Assembly (NCBI GenBank): GCA_035938175.1
Contig: DASZHD010000008.1
Span: 62,001-126,000, forward strand
Source of the DNA: DASRDE01 sp035938175
GTDB taxonomy: Bacteria; Vulcanimicrobiota; Vulcanimicrobiia; Vulcanimicrobiales; Vulcanimicrobiaceae
Direction of reading: 5' to 3'
DNA: 64,000 nt
Program-made: the position numbers and the translations under genes
Notes under the pieces: model-generated
What the model was told of the DNA's origin: nothing
The model's input: the letters and a program-made list of their open reading frames with translations, nothing else
Database searches by the model: none
Shown here: in pieces, positions 50,348 to 59,269 of the stretch
Position numbering within the stretch: position 1 is the stretch's first letter
Layout of the letters: every line of letters begins with the position of its first letter

Positions 50348-51149
50348 CCCACGCCGCCGCCTCTCGGCGCTTCAGTCACGCATCTCGCATTATGCGAAGA
50401 CGAACGGCATCGTGGTGGCCCGCGCGTATACGCGTCTTGCACACGCGCTCGTCTGCGCTGCATTCACGCGAGCGCAGCGCGAAGGCGCAATTCCGTTCTA
50501 TTTTGTGAAGGGCGGCGCAGCAATGGAACTGCGCCTGGGATTGGCAGCAAGGGCGACGAAAGATCTCGACATCGGCGTCGCCTCCGACCCAGACAAACTG
50601 CTAGAAACCTTGAACACCGTTCTGTCCTCAGGGTACGGTCCATACACATATCGCGTGAAAGACGCTAGGACGCTGCCGAACGGCACGCAGCGCTGCGAGA
50701 TCGCAATTGATTATGCGGGCCTCACATTAGTGACTACTGAGGTTGACTTGGCACCATCAAGCCATCATGTCGCTACAGACGCCATTGTCACCCGAGAGTT
50801 CGTCGAGTTTGATATCGAAGCGATCGATATTCCATGCCTTTCGCTACCCGAACAGATTGCGCAAAAGGTTCACGCGTGCACGGAACCGGTAACGCCGCCG
50901 CGTAAAAATCTCCGACACCGTGATATCACAGACGTGCTTGCGCTCGAACAACAAGGTTTCGTTGACTACCGTAAAACGCGCGAATACTGCGAGATCACAT
51001 TTGCGCAACGCGCAACGCACTCATGGCCGATTGTCTCATTCGATTTTCCGGCTGAGTGGCGAACGGAAATTCAGACAGAACCGTTCTCGAGTGTTGCGGA
51101 CGTCGAGCAGGCTTTCGAAGCGTTTCTCGAGCGTATTGCGACTGGATGA
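50334..51149 (+). CDS. abiEii: AbiEii family nucleotidyltransferase toxin
   Basis: A 271-residue DUF1814 nucleotidyltransferase-fold toxin. Visible motif: FVKGGAAMELRLGLAARATKDLDIG, comprising GG...(T/S)xDxD with the metal Asp pair (D75, D77 approx). The region LSLPEQIAQKVHACTEPV and HRDITDVLALE is also typical of AbiEii/AbiGii. Base use is slightly less GC-rich than the surroundings, consistent with transfer. ATG 50334 overlaps abiEi; the two lie beside the 3' end of tRNA-Leu. Confidence 0.88.
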   Translation: MRELSPRRRLSALQSRISHYAKTNGIVVARAYTRLAHALVCAAFTRAQREGAIPFYFVKGGAAMELRLGLAARATKDLDIGVASDPDKLLETLNTVLSSGYGPYTYRVKDARTLPNGTQRCEIAIDYAGLTLVTTEVDLAPSSHHVATDAIVTREFVEFDIEAIDIPCLSLPEQIAQKVHACTEPVTPPRKNLRHRDITDVLALEQQGFVDYRKTREYCEITFAQRATHSWPIVSFDFPAEWRTEIQTEPFSSVADVEQAFEAFLERIATG

Positions 51150-51319
51150 CAGGCACCCCACATCGCTCCTTCCCACCGTCGCGCATGAAACAACATGTTT
51201 CACGTTAGTATCGCGCGCCATTTCAGTCCGGAACTACGAAAACGTTTCGCTAAATGCGACCCGCTACAAAGAACTGACAATCGTCCCCAAAAACCATGCA
51301 GTCTTTGCAAACCGAAAAA

Positions 51320-51403
51320 TGCCCAGAAAGGGACTCGAACCCCCACGGCCTTGCGGCCACTGGTACCTGAAACCAGCGCGTCTACCAATTCCGCCATCTG
51401 GGC
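51320..51403 (-). tRNA. tRNA-Leu (anticodon CAG)
   Basis: An 84-nt cloverleaf on the minus strand. Acceptor arms GCCCAGA/TCTGGGC pair (51397-51403 with 51321-51327), discriminator A at 51320; the anticodon loop is TTCAGGT between CTGGT and ACCAG; a long variable arm GGCCGCAAGGCC marks a class II tRNA, and GGTTCGAGTCC is the T-loop. CCA is not encoded. A run of five T follows the 3' end directly. Confidence 0.97.
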
Positions 51404-51514
51404 AAAGCCTGCCGAGCCGCGGCCGGCTCGGACCGACCGGCTCCGATTCGCCCCGGCCACCCGCAGCCCTTTCGTGAAACCGCCCCCAACCCGTTAAGGG
51501 TTGATGGAGCCACC

Positions 51515-52459
51515 ATGGCAGCCCTCGTACAACTGGTCTCCGAGCCCGCTCCGCTGGATGCGTACTCGCAAGCGGTCACGCACGCAGCGCAGACCGTCAG
51601 CCCGTCCGTCGTCGCCATCGAGGCGAGAACCGGACGCCGCGGCGGAAACGGCTCGGGCTTCATCTTTACGCCGGACGGCTTCGTGCTTACCAACAGTCAC
51701 GTCGTCCACGACGCCGACCATATCTCCGTCGCGCTTCTGGACGGCCGCGAACTTCCGGCACAGATCGTCGGCGACGACGAGCACAGCGACGTTGCGGTCG
51801 TGCGCATCAACGCGCCCGATCTGGTACCGTCGGTGCTCGGTGATTCATCGCATCTGCGACCGGGACAGCTGGTCGTCGCCGTCGGCAATCCGTTCGGCTT
51901 GCAATATACCGTCACAGCCGGCGTCGTCAGCGCGCTAGGCCGATCGCTTCGCGCACAATCGGGACGGCTCATCGACAACGTGATTCAAACCGACGCCGCA
52001 CTCAATCCCGGCAACTCCGGAGGACCGCTGGTAACGGCAGACGGCGCGGTCGTCGGCGTGAACACCGCAGTCTTTCCGGGACAAGGTATTTGCTTTGCGA
52101 TTGCCATCAATACGGCAAAGTTCATCGCCGGCATGCTCATGCGCGACGGTAAAGTGCGCCGCGGCTACTTGGGTATCGCAGGCCAAGACATTGACATTCC
52201 CCGCCGCCTCGTGCGAGCGCATAGCCTGCGCGAGTCGCGCGGTGTCATGATTATGTCAGTGGAACCGGGCAGTCCGGCGGAAACTGCCGGATTGCGCGAA
52301 GGCGACGTATTGGTTGCGTTCGAAGACCAGCCGGTGCAGGGCATCGACGAACTGCACCGCCGTCTGACGTTAATCGATTTATCGCGCGCATACCGGCTGA
52401 CGATCGTGCGCAAGACGGAGCGCCTGCAACCGATCGTCATTCCAATCGAGGCGGCATGA
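51515..52459 (+). CDS. Trypsin-like serine protease with PDZ domain (HtrA/S1C family)
   Basis: A 314-residue S1C protease. The catalytic triad is His in LTNSHVV, Asp in HSDVAVV and Ser in NPGNSGGPL. A single C-terminal PDZ domain (about 215-310; GVMIMSVEPGSPAETAGLREGD) follows. There is no signal peptide or membrane helix, in contrast to DegP/DegS, so a cytoplasmic place is possible. A GGAG site precedes ATG 51515, 7 nt away. Coupled with the MFS gene by an ATGA overlap. Confidence 0.92.
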   Translation: MAALVQLVSEPAPLDAYSQAVTHAAQTVSPSVVAIEARTGRRGGNGSGFIFTPDGFVLTNSHVVHDADHISVALLDGRELPAQIVGDDEHSDVAVVRINAPDLVPSVLGDSSHLRPGQLVVAVGNPFGLQYTVTAGVVSALGRSLRAQSGRLIDNVIQTDAALNPGNSGGPLVTADGAVVGVNTAVFPGQGICFAIAINTAKFIAGMLMRDGKVRRGYLGIAGQDIDIPRRLVRAHSLRESRGVMIMSVEPGSPAETAGLREGDVLVAFEDQPVQGIDELHRRLTLIDLSRAYRLTIVRKTERLQPIVIPIEAA

Positions 52460-53661
52460 TCAAACGGCTTGCTCCAATCCTCGGGATAACGTTCATCGAC
52501 ATCCTGGGATTCAGCATGCTGATTCCGTTGCTGCCTTACTACGTCACGCATTTTCACGCAGCGCCGGTCGTGGTCGGCGCGCTGTTCTCCGTTTTTTCAT
52601 TCTGCCAGCTCGTGTCCGGTCCGATTTGGGGCAACTTCTCCGATCGCATCGGGCGCAAGGGCGTGCTGATTATCAGTCAGATCGGCGCCACGATTGGGTG
52701 GGCGATGCTCGGCTGGGCGCCGACTATACCGTGGATCTTTGCAGCGCGCATTCTCGAGGGCATTTCCGGCGGAAACATCGGCGTCACGCAAGCGTACGTT
52801 GCCGATCTCGTGACTCCGAAGGAGCGCGCACGCGCCTTCGGCTACATCGGAGCCACGTTTGCTTCCGCTTTCGCCTTCGGGCCCGCAATCGCCGGAATTC
52901 TGCAGCCGATCTACGGGTATTCGGTGCCGCTTTATTTGGCGGCGTTGCTTCAGTTCATTACACTGATCGTGACGATCGTCGTGTTGCCCGAATCGCGCTC
53001 CAAGAAAGAAGAAGCCGGCGCAGTCGGACCCGATGAAATTTACCGCACGTTCCGGAACCCGCGCCTTTCACCGATGCTGTGGCAAAAGCTCGCACTTTCG
53101 TTAACGCTGTACGGCTGGTTCGGCGTGATGGCGCTGTATCTGGCGCATCAGCTGCATTTTACGTTTACGCAAACGTCGTATTTCTTCGCGGGATTCTCCA
53201 TTATCAACGCATTCGTGAATGCCATCGTCGTCGGCCGCGCATCCGAGCGGCTGGGCGACCGGCTCATGTCGACGATCGGTATCGGGGCCCTGGTCGTGGG
53301 ATTTTCGTTTGTTCCCTTCGTTCGCAACCTGTACGAATTAATCGGGCTCATGCTGTTCTTCAGCGTCGGCATGGCATTCGGCAACACGGGCTTGACGGCG
53401 CTCATCAGCGGCGCGGTCGACGAGCGGCGCCAAGGCACTGTACTGAGCGTCACGTCGTCACTGGATTCTTTTGCCGGCATCGTGGCGCCGCCCGTATCGA
53501 CCGCATTCCTGGGCGGATTGGGATCGGCATGGGCCGGTGCATGGTCGTTGATCTTTGCCACAATCGCATTCGCGTTGGGTGCCGTGCAAGGCGGCGGAAC
53601 GAAATCTCAAAATGAAAGCGCCGCGAATGCGGCGCCTTCACTTGCCGAAGCCGATTCGTAG
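52456..53661 (+). CDS. MFS transporter, TetA-like drug exporter
   Basis: A 401-residue 12-helix MFS protein. The N-terminal ITFIDILGFSMLIPLLPYYV and GPIWGNFSDRIGRKGVLI (loop 2-3 motif A, GxxSDRxGRK) resemble TetA(Z/G)-type exporters. LEGISGGNIGVTQAYVADL is the motif C/D region. It may export an antibiotic or metabolite. It overlaps the protease gene by 4 nt; its 3' end contains the hairpin that can terminate the convergent ku gene. Confidence 0.88.
   Translation: MIKRLAPILGITFIDILGFSMLIPLLPYYVTHFHAAPVVVGALFSVFSFCQLVSGPIWGNFSDRIGRKGVLIISQIGATIGWAMLGWAPTIPWIFAARILEGISGGNIGVTQAYVADLVTPKERARAFGYIGATFASAFAFGPAIAGILQPIYGYSVPLYLAALLQFITLIVTIVVLPESRSKKEEAGAVGPDEIYRTFRNPRLSPMLWQKLALSLTLYGWFGVMALYLAHQLHFTFTQTSYFFAGFSIINAFVNAIVVGRASERLGDRLMSTIGIGALVVGFSFVPFVRNLYELIGLMLFFSVGMAFGNTGLTALISGAVDERRQGTVLSVTSSLDSFAGIVAPPVSTAFLGGLGSAWAGAWSLIFATIAFALGAVQGGGTKSQNESAANAAPSLAEADS
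53614..53639 (-). terminator. Terminator for ku, located in the 3' end of the MFS gene
   Basis: On the minus strand, GAAGGCGCCGC and GCGGCGCTTTC form an 11-bp stem (one G-T pair) around ATTC, followed by ATTTT. It lies 29 nt after the ku stop and within the last codons of the opposite-strand MFS gene. Plausible but untested. Confidence 0.45.
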
Positions 53662-53667
53662 CCAGGC

Positions 53668-54522
53668 CTAGGCGCTTTTCTTTTTGCGTCCCGGCGACGC
53701 GCGATGCGCGGCGCGTTTTGGAGCCTGTTCTTTGCGGCCCGCGCGCTGACGTTTGCTTTCTTCCAGGCTTTGCTGCAGCACGTCCATGAGGTTGACCACC
53801 TTCGATGTGCGCGGCGCCTTCTTGGGTTTGGGTAATTCCTTTCCGGCTGCGCGCGCTTCGATCATCGCCATCATCTCGTCGTGGTACCGGTTGGTGAATT
53901 TCTCCGGCTCGAATTCGTCGACGCTCATCGAATCGATCAGCATCTTCGCCATCTTCATTTCGGGTTCGGGGAGTTTGATGTCGCCCGGGAAATCCAGATC
54001 GCTCTGCTCCACCAGTTCGTCGGCCCAATGCATCAACTCGAGCACCAGCGCATCGCCGTTCGGTTTGACTGCGGCGATGGTCTCTTTGGTGCGGATAACG
54101 ACGCGCGCGATCGCGACCTTGCCGGCTTTTGACAGCGCTTCGCGCAGCAGCGCGTACGCATGGCGTCCCTGTTTGGTGGGCTCCAAATAGTACGGCTTGT
54201 CGAAATACATCGGATTGATCTTTTCGAGATCGACGAACTCCATGATCTCGACGCTTTGGGTCGCTTCCGGATTGACGCGTTTGAAGTCGTCGTCGGTCAG
54301 GATGACGTACTCGCCTTTTTCGTACTCGTACCCTTTGACGATCTCGTCCCACGGCACCGGCTTGCCGTCGACCGAACAGATGCGCTCGTACTTGATCCGC
54401 CCTTCGTCCTTTTTATGAAGCATGTTGAAGGACAAGTCGTTGGTTCGCACTGCCGTGAATAGTTTGACCGGAATCGTCACCAGCCCGAAATTAATCGACC
54501 CCGACCATATCGCGTGAGCCAT
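53668..54522 (-). CDS. ku: Non-homologous end-joining protein Ku
   Basis: A 284-residue bacterial Ku with the core beta-barrel (MAHAIWSGSINFGLVTIPVKL is the usual start; YERICSVDGKPVPWDEIVKGYEY continues). It binds DNA double-strand ends as a homodimer and recruits LigD. The C-terminus is Lys/Arg-rich (KSKRQRAGRKEQAPK...), the tail needed for ligase recruitment. The ATG at 54522 is fixed by the family start. Other NHEJ parts are 1.6 kb downstream on the same strand. Confidence 0.95.
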   Translation of the reverse strand: MAHAIWSGSINFGLVTIPVKLFTAVRTNDLSFNMLHKKDEGRIKYERICSVDGKPVPWDEIVKGYEYEKGEYVILTDDDFKRVNPEATQSVEIMEFVDLEKINPMYFDKPYYLEPTKQGRHAYALLREALSKAGKVAIARVVIRTKETIAAVKPNGDALVLELMHWADELVEQSDLDFPGDIKLPEPEMKMAKMLIDSMSVDEFEPEKFTNRYHDEMMAMIEARAAGKELPKPKKAPRTSKVVNLMDVLQQSLEESKRQRAGRKEQAPKRAAHRASPGRKKKSA

Positions 54523-54640
54523 GAATCTCCGTTCTCTCCTTCCGGCGGATCCGATACGCCAGGCCTCCATTATACCCCAGCCGCAATAGGCTCTTCGGCC
54601 GCACAATGCCACGGGCGCGGCCGCGGCTAATAAGGCCGGT

Positions 54641-56167
54641 ATGCAGTTGCCGAGCGAATTGGACGTAGCGGTCATCGGCGCGGGCCACAACGGCCTCACG
54701 TGCGCGGCCTTACTGGCCCGCGCGGGCCTGCGCGTCGGCGTATTCGAACGAAGCGAACGCATCGGCGGCGCGGCGGTCAGCGAGGCGCTTTGGAACGGCT
54801 ATACGATTTCGTCGGCATCGTATGTCTGCACGCTGCTGGACCCGTGGATCGTCGAAACGCTCGAACTGCAGCGGCACGGATACAGCGCGTACCGCAAGGA
54901 TCCCGCAACCTTCAACGTTTTGGCCGATGGGCGTTCGCTGCTGCTCGGATCCGACGATTCCGCAAACGAACGGGAAATCGCCGCTTTCGATCCGGGTGAC
55001 GTGGCGGGCTTTTACGCGTTGGACGAGCGCATCCGCGAACTCGGAAGCCGGCTGTTCGAAACGTTCAGCGACGCCGAACCGGATTTCGAACGCTTCCCCG
55101 GCGACGTGCAGTCGGAGCTGCGCGGGTCCGCGGCAGAGATCGTCGAGCGGCACGTGCGCACGCCGGTGCTGGCCGCTGCCGTCGCTACGGACGGAATCAT
55201 CGGAACGTATCTCGGTCCGCGCGATCCGGGCACGGGGTACGTTTTGGCACATCACTATGCGGGCCGCGCACTCGGCGTCCAAGGCGCCTGGGGTTTCGTT
55301 CGCGGCGGCATGGGCGCCATTTCGAACGCGCTCGCTTCCGCCGCGCGCAATAACGGAGCGCTGCTCTTTACGAATGCGCCTGTCTGCGCAATTCGAGTCG
55401 ACGGCGGTGCTGCAACCAGCGTGATTCTGGACGACGGACGCGAGATTTCCGCGCGAATCATTGCCTCGAATGCGCATCCGCGAACGACGTTCCTGGACCT
55501 CGCCGGAGAACGCCACTTCGACGCGGACTTCGTCGCACGCGTGCAATCTTGGGAAACGACCGGCTGCGCGATGAAAGTGAATTTCGCCATCGGCGAACTG
55601 CCGGACTTTACGTGCCGCCCGGGCAGCAATCCGCAGGCGCACCACCGCGCGACGATACACGTCGCGCCTTCGATCGACTACATCCAAACCGCGTTTGAAG
55701 ATGCACGCGCAGGAAGCGTTTCAACGAACCCGATGCTCGAGTGTTTTTTGCAAACGCCGACGGATCCGTCGCTCGCGCCGCCCGGAAAACACATCCTTTC
55801 CGTGTTTGCGCAATATTTTCCGTACGACCGTCCCGGCGGCTGGACCGCCGCCAATCGCGAAGCGGCAGCCGATCGCATCGTCGAACTCCTTGGGCAATTC
55901 GCGCCCAATGTGCCCGCTGCCATCGAAGCGCGCCAGATCTTGACGCCGGCAGATTTAGAATCGCGGTTCGGCCTCATCGGCGGACATATCTTCCACGGTG
56001 AATTGCTCCCCGGACAAATCTATCAGGATCGTTTCGCCGTGCGCACGCCGCTGCAAAACCTCTACCTGTGCGGATCGGGCGCGCACCCGGGCGGTTGTGT
56101 CAGCGGTTTACCGGGAAAACGCGCGGCGTCGGCGATAGCGGCCGAGCTTCACGTCCACGCGCGCTGA
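54641..56167 (+). CDS. Phytoene desaturase-like FAD/NAD(P)-binding oxidoreductase
   Basis: A 508-residue flavin amine-oxidase-like protein. VAVIGAGHNGLTCAALLARAG is the GxGxxG nucleotide motif; LRVGVFERSERIGGAAVSE continues, and the C-terminal LYLCGSGAHPGGCVSGLPGK is the typical end block. It is closest in appearance to the PYROXD2/phytoene-dehydrogenase-related COG1233 group. It is inserted, on the opposite strand, between ku and the ligD genes. The substrate is unknown. Confidence 0.88.
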   Translation: MQLPSELDVAVIGAGHNGLTCAALLARAGLRVGVFERSERIGGAAVSEALWNGYTISSASYVCTLLDPWIVETLELQRHGYSAYRKDPATFNVLADGRSLLLGSDDSANEREIAAFDPGDVAGFYALDERIRELGSRLFETFSDAEPDFERFPGDVQSELRGSAAEIVERHVRTPVLAAAVATDGIIGTYLGPRDPGTGYVLAHHYAGRALGVQGAWGFVRGGMGAISNALASAARNNGALLFTNAPVCAIRVDGGAATSVILDDGREISARIIASNAHPRTTFLDLAGERHFDADFVARVQSWETTGCAMKVNFAIGELPDFTCRPGSNPQAHHRATIHVAPSIDYIQTAFEDARAGSVSTNPMLECFLQTPTDPSLAPPGKHILSVFAQYFPYDRPGGWTAANREAAADRIVELLGQFAPNVPAAIEARQILTPADLESRFGLIGGHIFHGELLPGQIYQDRFAVRTPLQNLYLCGSGAHPGGCVSGLPGKRAASAIAAELHVHAR

Positions 56168-57099
56168 GCTTTTTTGAGAGCGGGCTCGAGCGCCGCCGGT
56201 TTCCAAAACTTCGGTCCCCACAGATCGCCTTCGCCGGCCAACCGTTTTGCAGCATTTTTCATCGTCCATTGCGCGAACGTCGCCTCGGGCGTCGACCGCT
56301 TTTTGGCCAGCGCTTCGACCTCACTCCAATCCAGCGGCATCGAAACGGGCGCGCCGTCGCGAGCGCGCACGACGTATGGCGGCACGACGGTCTTTCCGCG
56401 TCCGACTTGCACCCAATCCAAATACACCGCCGTTTTCGGGCGTTTCGATACCGAACGTTCCAGCGTCGTCAAATCCGGCAACTGCGCCGCGATATGGCGC
56501 GCGGCGATCTCCGCGAATTGCTTGATCGTATCGTAGCCGTACTTGGGCTTGAGTGGAATCACGACGTGAAATCCCGAGCCGCCCGAGGTCTTGATCAGGC
56601 ACGGCAGGCCGATGGACGCGAGTGCTTCGCGGAATGCCACGGCAACCGTGACCAGCGATTTCATCGTCGTCCGCTCGCACGTGTCGAGATCGAATAACGC
56701 GTAGTCCGGATTGTCCGTGGTCGGCACGTGCGAGTACCAGACGTGCAGAACGATCGACGCCAAATTGACGCACCAGACGAGCGTTGCCTCTTCGTTGCAC
56801 AAAATGTACGAGACTTTACGCGACTGCTGGTCGGCCGAGAGCGCTACAGTCGGAATCCACTCCGGCGTATATTTCGGCGCTTGTTTTTCAAAAAACGACT
56901 GCTTATCGATGCCGTCGGGCCAGCGCTGCAGTGTCAGCGGACGATCTTTCAAGTGCGGCAGCAGCCATTTCGCCACAGCGCGGTAGTACGCAATCAGATC
57001 CCCCTTGGTGTAGCCGTCGCGCGGCCAGAGGACTTTGTCCAGATTCGAAAGCGTTAAGGCTCTTCCGCCGACCTGTATTTCGTGCGTCGTGCGCGCCAT
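56149..57099 (-). CDS. ligD: LigD polymerase domain protein (NHEJ primase-polymerase)
   Basis: A 316-residue separate LigD-POL (PrimPol-like AEP fold). Landmarks: TLSNLDKVLWPRDGYTKGDLIAYYRAVA, the metal pair in FDLDTC, SGGSGFHVVIPLKP and VYLDWVQVGRGKTVV. It fills and extends ends with ribonucleotides during end joining. The ATG at 57099 overlaps the ligase stop (ATGA), so POL is the second gene after PE-LIG. Usually these are fused in one LigD chain. Confidence 0.93.
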   Translation of the reverse strand: MARTTHEIQVGGRALTLSNLDKVLWPRDGYTKGDLIAYYRAVAKWLLPHLKDRPLTLQRWPDGIDKQSFFEKQAPKYTPEWIPTVALSADQQSRKVSYILCNEEATLVWCVNLASIVLHVWYSHVPTTDNPDYALFDLDTCERTTMKSLVTVAVAFREALASIGLPCLIKTSGGSGFHVVIPLKPKYGYDTIKQFAEIAARHIAAQLPDLTTLERSVSKRPKTAVYLDWVQVGRGKTVVPPYVVRARDGAPVSMPLDWSEVEALAKKRSTPEATFAQWTMKNAAKRLAGEGDLWGPKFWKPAALEPALKKAQRAWT

Positions 57100-58778
57100 C
57101 AGGCGACTTCGTCCGTGTCGATCGGCCGCTCGCGAACGCACTCCTTCGCAGCTTTGTCCAAGCGTAAGCCGATAAACGCCGGCTGCCGCAGCAATCCGTC
57201 GCGCGTCCATTCCGTGAACCGGATCTCCGCGACCATTTTGGGCTCGACGAAATGCGGTTTTGTATTTGCCTCGACCTTGTTGGCAAAGGGCGAGGTCTTA
57301 CGCTCCAGTTTCTTCAAGTCGCGGGTCATGCTCTGCAGCAATTTGGTATTGAATCCGGTACCCGCATGTCCGACGTAGTAGAGTTTTCCGCGGTCGTATA
57401 AGCCGAGCAGCAGCGAACCGAATCCGGTGCGGCTCCCGCGCGGCTCCGTAAATCCGCCGATGACGAACTCTTGCATCAGCTGCGCTTTGATTTTCACCCA
57501 GTCGCGCGTGCGCCGTTCGAGATACGCGGAATCGCGGCGCTTGCCGATGATGCCTTCCAGATGGCGGTGCTCGGCTTGTTTGAACAGCGCGCAGCCGTGT
57601 CCGACGACGTGTTTGGAGTACAGCACGATCCCGGTGTCCGCGATCGCTTGCTGGAGCTGCTCTTTGCGATCGTCGAGCGGCAACTTTCTCAAGTCTTTGC
57701 CGTCGGCATACAGCAGGTCGAAGGCCGCGTACATCAGCCGGCTGTGCGACGAGGAGCGCGTGCGGCCCGTGCTGCGTTTGCTGGTGAGCGACTCTTGCAG
57801 CCGCTGGAACGACGAACGCCCTTCGTCGTCGAGGCTGACGATCTCGCCGTCGACGACGATCGGCAGCGTGGTCCACGCGTTCTTCAGTGCTTCGAGTTCG
57901 GGAAACTTGCCGAGAAAATCCAGGCCGTTGCGTGAAACGAGTGAAAGCGTTCCGTCCTCGTGCACGGTGCAGATCGCACGGTAGCCGTCCCACTTGATTT
58001 CGAACAGCCACTCGTCGTCGTCGAACGGCTCGTCGACCAGCGTCGCGAGCATCGGCGTTTTGATAACCGGAATCGGGTCCCGCTTAGCGCGGGTTGCGGC
58101 TTTTTTTGCGGCGCTGCGTTCGGCGCCCGCCGCTTTCTTACCGGAGATCCAGTGAGGCGCTTTCGGATCCTTCGCGTACGATTCGACCGTGCGCCCCGTC
58201 TTCACGGACTTGTTGTCTTTTTCGATATCGTACTTGGGGTTCACGTATTCGTCTTTATCTTTGAACAGCAGCCACGGGTCGCCGCCTTCTCCGCTGCGCC
58301 CTTTGATGCGAACGAGCGTGAATTCACCGTGCATCTTCTTGCCGTGCATGATGAACTTGATCTTGCCTTTGCCGATCTCGGCGGCGGGGTCGTCGCCCTC
58401 GCTGAGCTCGTACGTGCCCTCGTCCCAAACGATCACTTCGCCGGCGCCGTAATTGCCTTTGGGAATGATCCCTTCGAACGTGCGGTAGTCCATCGGATGA
58501 TCCTCGACGTGCATCGCGAGGCGCTTGTCCGCCGGATCGAACGAGGGGCCTTTGGGGATCGCCCACGATTTCAGAACGCCGTCGGCTTCCAGGCGGAAAT
58601 CGTAGTGCAGGCGCGTGGCGCGGTGTTTTTGGATGACGAAGCGAAGCCGCTTGGACTTCTTCGATTTGGCTCCGCGCGGCTCGGGCGTTTCCTGGAAGTC
58701 GCGCTTTGCATGATAACGCTGGAGCGAGCCCCGCTCTTTGGCGGACTGGCTCGCTCCCGGGCGTCGTGCTGCCGGCAT
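57099..58778 (-). CDS. ligD: LigD with 3'-phosphoesterase and ATP-dependent ligase domains
   Basis: A 559-residue enzyme. The N-terminal PE domain (~45-160) has FVIQKHRATRLHYDFRLE and DHPMDYRTFEGIIPKGNYGAG, with the His/Asp metal sites. A linker rich in Lys/Ala follows. The ligase (from ~240) has the nucleotidyl Lys in EIKWDGYRAI (about residue 262), motif LDGEIV and EGIIGKRRDSAYLE, and an OB-fold end. It seals breaks held by Ku. It is coupled with the separate polymerase gene. Confidence 0.94.
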   Translation of the reverse strand: MPAARRPGASQSAKERGSLQRYHAKRDFQETPEPRGAKSKKSKRLRFVIQKHRATRLHYDFRLEADGVLKSWAIPKGPSFDPADKRLAMHVEDHPMDYRTFEGIIPKGNYGAGEVIVWDEGTYELSEGDDPAAEIGKGKIKFIMHGKKMHGEFTLVRIKGRSGEGGDPWLLFKDKDEYVNPKYDIEKDNKSVKTGRTVESYAKDPKAPHWISGKKAAGAERSAAKKAATRAKRDPIPVIKTPMLATLVDEPFDDDEWLFEIKWDGYRAICTVHEDGTLSLVSRNGLDFLGKFPELEALKNAWTTLPIVVDGEIVSLDDEGRSSFQRLQESLTSKRSTGRTRSSSHSRLMYAAFDLLYADGKDLRKLPLDDRKEQLQQAIADTGIVLYSKHVVGHGCALFKQAEHRHLEGIIGKRRDSAYLERRTRDWVKIKAQLMQEFVIGGFTEPRGSRTGFGSLLLGLYDRGKLYYVGHAGTGFNTKLLQSMTRDLKKLERKTSPFANKVEANTKPHFVEPKMVAEIRFTEWTRDGLLRQPAFIGLRLDKAAKECVRERPIDTDEVA

Positions 58779-58801
58779 TATGCCGTTATTTTACCATCCC
58801 G

Positions 58802-58960
58802 TCAGATGCGTGCTCCACGCCCCGTGAGCAGGTTGATGATCAGCAGGACGATCGCCACGACGATTACGATGTGGATGATCGCACCCAGATGCCAGACCAT
58901 GAACCCCAGCAGCCAGAAGATGAATAGGATAACGATAATGGCCCATAGCAGACCGGCCAT
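58802..58960 (-). CDS. Lmo0937-family small membrane protein (DUF5670)
   Basis: A 52-residue, almost entirely hydrophobic protein: MAGLLWAIIVILFIFWLLGF, then a second helix up to LLTGRGARI. This is the typical layout of the lmo0937/DUF5670 small membrane proteins, often stress-induced. Too short for common ORF callers; the matching family pattern and the separate ATG at 58960 support it. It follows the next small gene by 3 nt. Confidence 0.85.
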   Translation of the reverse strand: MAGLLWAIIVILFIFWLLGFMVWHLGAIIHIVIVVAIVLLIINLLTGRGARI

Positions 58961-58963
58961 GCT

Positions 58964-59176
58964 TTACTTTCCTCCCCCGCCCGTTTGTGTGGACGTGCTC
59001 GAATTAGTAGTGGAACCCGACGTCGTGCTAGTTCCGCTCGACGTTGCGGTGGTCGACCAGGGATGCCACACGAAGACCGCGATGAGAATAGCTACGAGGA
59101 CGATCACCACGATGCCGATCGCTGCCGCGCCGTTCCCGTTGCCGCCTTCGTTCACTACAACCGGACCGTCAGCCAT
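58964..59176 (-). CDS. Small single-pass membrane protein with Ser/Thr-rich tail
   Basis: A 70-residue protein: short Gly-rich N-terminus, one helix (AAIGIVVIVLVAILIAVFVW, residues ~18-37) and a Ser/Thr/Gly-rich tail ending in GGGGK. ATG 59176 chosen over 59197. It is 3 nt from the lmo0937-like gene and likely co-transcribed. Function unknown; a stress-linked envelope role is a guess. Confidence 0.65.
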   Translation of the reverse strand: MADGPVVVNEGGNGNGAAAIGIVVIVLVAILIAVFVWHPWSTTATSSGTSTTSGSTTNSSTSTQTGGGGK

Positions 59177-59269
59177 AGAGTGTGTTGCTCCTTTCAAGTT
59201 CGGTTTTGCAGTGGGGCAGTTATACCCAGAAGCGGCCTGGCCGAACGCCGTGCCGCCGGACGGGCGCCG

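Noticed and set aside
51186..51211. parS-like sequence (TGTTTCACGT plus nearby TGAAAC)
   Set aside because: Only the left half of the 16-bp parS palindrome matches; the right half does not, and no parAB genes are near.
49691..51403. Attachment-site direct repeat flanking the AbiE cassette at tRNA-Leu
   Set aside because: No second copy of the tRNA 3' end was found on the far side, and no integrase is present.
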